6,574 nucleotides of DNA, taken from DATGEO01 sp035310015 (lineage in GTDB: Bacteria; Chloroflexota; Dormibacteria; Dormibacterales; Dormibacteraceae). The notes under the pieces were generated by a model. The model searched no databases, was not told the origin of the DNA, and was given only the letters and a program-made list of their open reading frames with translations. The translations under genes were made by a program, and so were the position numbers. Where the stretch lies: contig DATGEO010000018.1 of the NCBI GenBank assembly GCA_035310015.1, positions 1 through 6,574 of the forward strand, given 5' to 3'. Position 1 is the first letter of the stretch, and each line of letters opens with the position of its first letter. Shown piece by piece: positions 5,917-6,574 of this stretch.

Positions 5917-6574
5917 GCTTTCTCCTCAGGGCCGGCCTGGTCTACACGGGCAGCCGGGAGATAGAGAACGGCTGGGTGCACGTCCGCCACGGCGTGATCC
6001 TCGAGGTGGGCTCGGGCCCGGCACCACAAGCGGGTGAGGTCGTCGACGAGCCCAACTGCGTCGCGGTGCCGGGTCTCGTCAACGCGCACGACCACATGTA
6101 CCAGTGGGCGACCCGCGGCTATGTCCCCGACGGCACGCTGTTCGAGTGGCTGCGGGCGCTGTACCCGGTCTGGGCGCGCATCGACGCCGGCACCGTCCGA
6201 GTCGCCGCCCGCGCGGCGATGGCGCGGCTGCTGCTGAGCGGCTGCACCCTGTCGACCGATCACCACTACGTGTTTCCGCGTGGCGCCGATGGGATCTTCG
6301 ACGCGCTGGTGGAGACGGCCCGCGAGCTCGGCCTCAGATTTCATCCCTGCCGCGGGTCGATGTCGCTGGGCGAGTCGAAGGGCGGCCTGCCGCCGGACAC
6401 CGTGGTCGAGGACGCGGACGCGATCCTGGCCGACACGGAGGCGATGATCTCGCGCCATCACGACCCCGGGCCTGGCTCGATGTGCCGGGTCGTGGTCGCG
6501 CCCTGCTCGCCGTTTTCGGTGACGCCGCAGCTGATGCGCGATTCGGCCGCGCTGGCGCGCCGGCGTGGAGTGCG
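5913..6574 (+). CDS. 8-oxoguanine deaminase-family amidohydrolase (N-terminal half, cut by window edge)
   Basis: The frame is open from TTG 5913 to the right edge, giving 220 residues with no stop; relatives are about 450 aa, so roughly half is present. The start overlaps the previous stop (TTGA) and gives MSFLLRAGLVYTG, the expected first strand of the beta-sandwich. Metal-binding NAHDHMYQ (57-64) supplies His59 and His61 of the HxH pair at the end of barrel strand 1; the later ligands lie outside the window. Further family motifs are LFEWLRALYPVWARI (76-90), STDHHYVFP (114-122), CRGSMSLGESKGGLPPD (146-162), DPGPGSM (184-190) and APCSPFSVTPQLMRD (196-210). This series is what I know from 8-oxoguanine deaminases and the related hydroxyatrazine-type hydrolases of the AtzB/TrzN group. 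8-Oxoguanine deaminase makes urate plus ammonia, which would feed directly into the uricase of this operon, so context favours it. Guanine, isoxanthopterin or another ring substrate remains possible. Confidence 0.85.
   Translation, partial: MSFLLRAGLVYTGSREIENGWVHVRHGVILEVGSGPAPQAGEVVDEPNCVAVPGLVNAHDHMYQWATRGYVPDGTLFEWLRALYPVWARIDAGTVRVAARAAMARLLLSGCTLSTDHHYVFPRGADGIFDALVETARELGLRFHPCRGSMSLGESKGGLPPDTVVEDADAILADTEAMISRHHDPGPGSMCRVVVAPCSPFSVTPQLMRDSAALARRRGV

Overview
This 6,574-base window is GC-rich, with strong G/C bias at third codon positions. It holds a purine-to-urate catabolic operon. The high GC, compact layout and use of GTG and TTG starts suggest an actinobacterium, or a Chloroflexota or Dormibacterota-like soil bacterium. 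No marker gene is present, so the taxonomy is a guess.

Layout: on the minus strand, 2-643 (or 2-664) encodes an MTA/SAH-nucleosidase-like enzyme. Seven genes read on the plus strand from 654 to the right edge: OHCU decarboxylase (uraD), 5-hydroxyisourate hydrolase (uraH), urate oxidase, then the FAD, 2Fe-2S and molybdopterin subunits of a xanthine-dehydrogenase-family hydroxylase, and last the N-terminal half of an 8-oxoguanine-deaminase-family amidohydrolase that runs off the window. All six plus-strand junctions are stop/start overlaps of one or four bases (ATGA, ATGA, TGATG, GTGA, TTGA, TTGA). This implies one polycistronic, translationally coupled unit. There is no intergenic stretch over about 10 bases, and no RNA gene, transposon or CRISPR array.

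How the genes fit together: the molybdenum hydroxylase would oxidise a purine toward urate. The amidohydrolase would make urate from 8-oxoguanine. Urate oxidase gives 5-hydroxyisourate, UraH hydrolyses it to OHCU, and UraD decarboxylates that to (S)-allantoin. The divergent nucleosidase could release purine bases, though its substrate is unknown. Allantoin-degrading genes, a regulator and a purine transporter are not in view.

Points worth a second look: a perfect 24-bp palindrome of a common dispersed-repeat type forms the end of the 2Fe-2S gene and the approach to the next start codon; substrate-pocket positions in the molybdenum subunit appear to differ from animal xanthine dehydrogenase; four 9-bp repeats lie in the FAD-subunit gene; and the divergent pair uraD/nucleosidase has start codons only about 10 bp apart or overlapping, with small palindromes between them.
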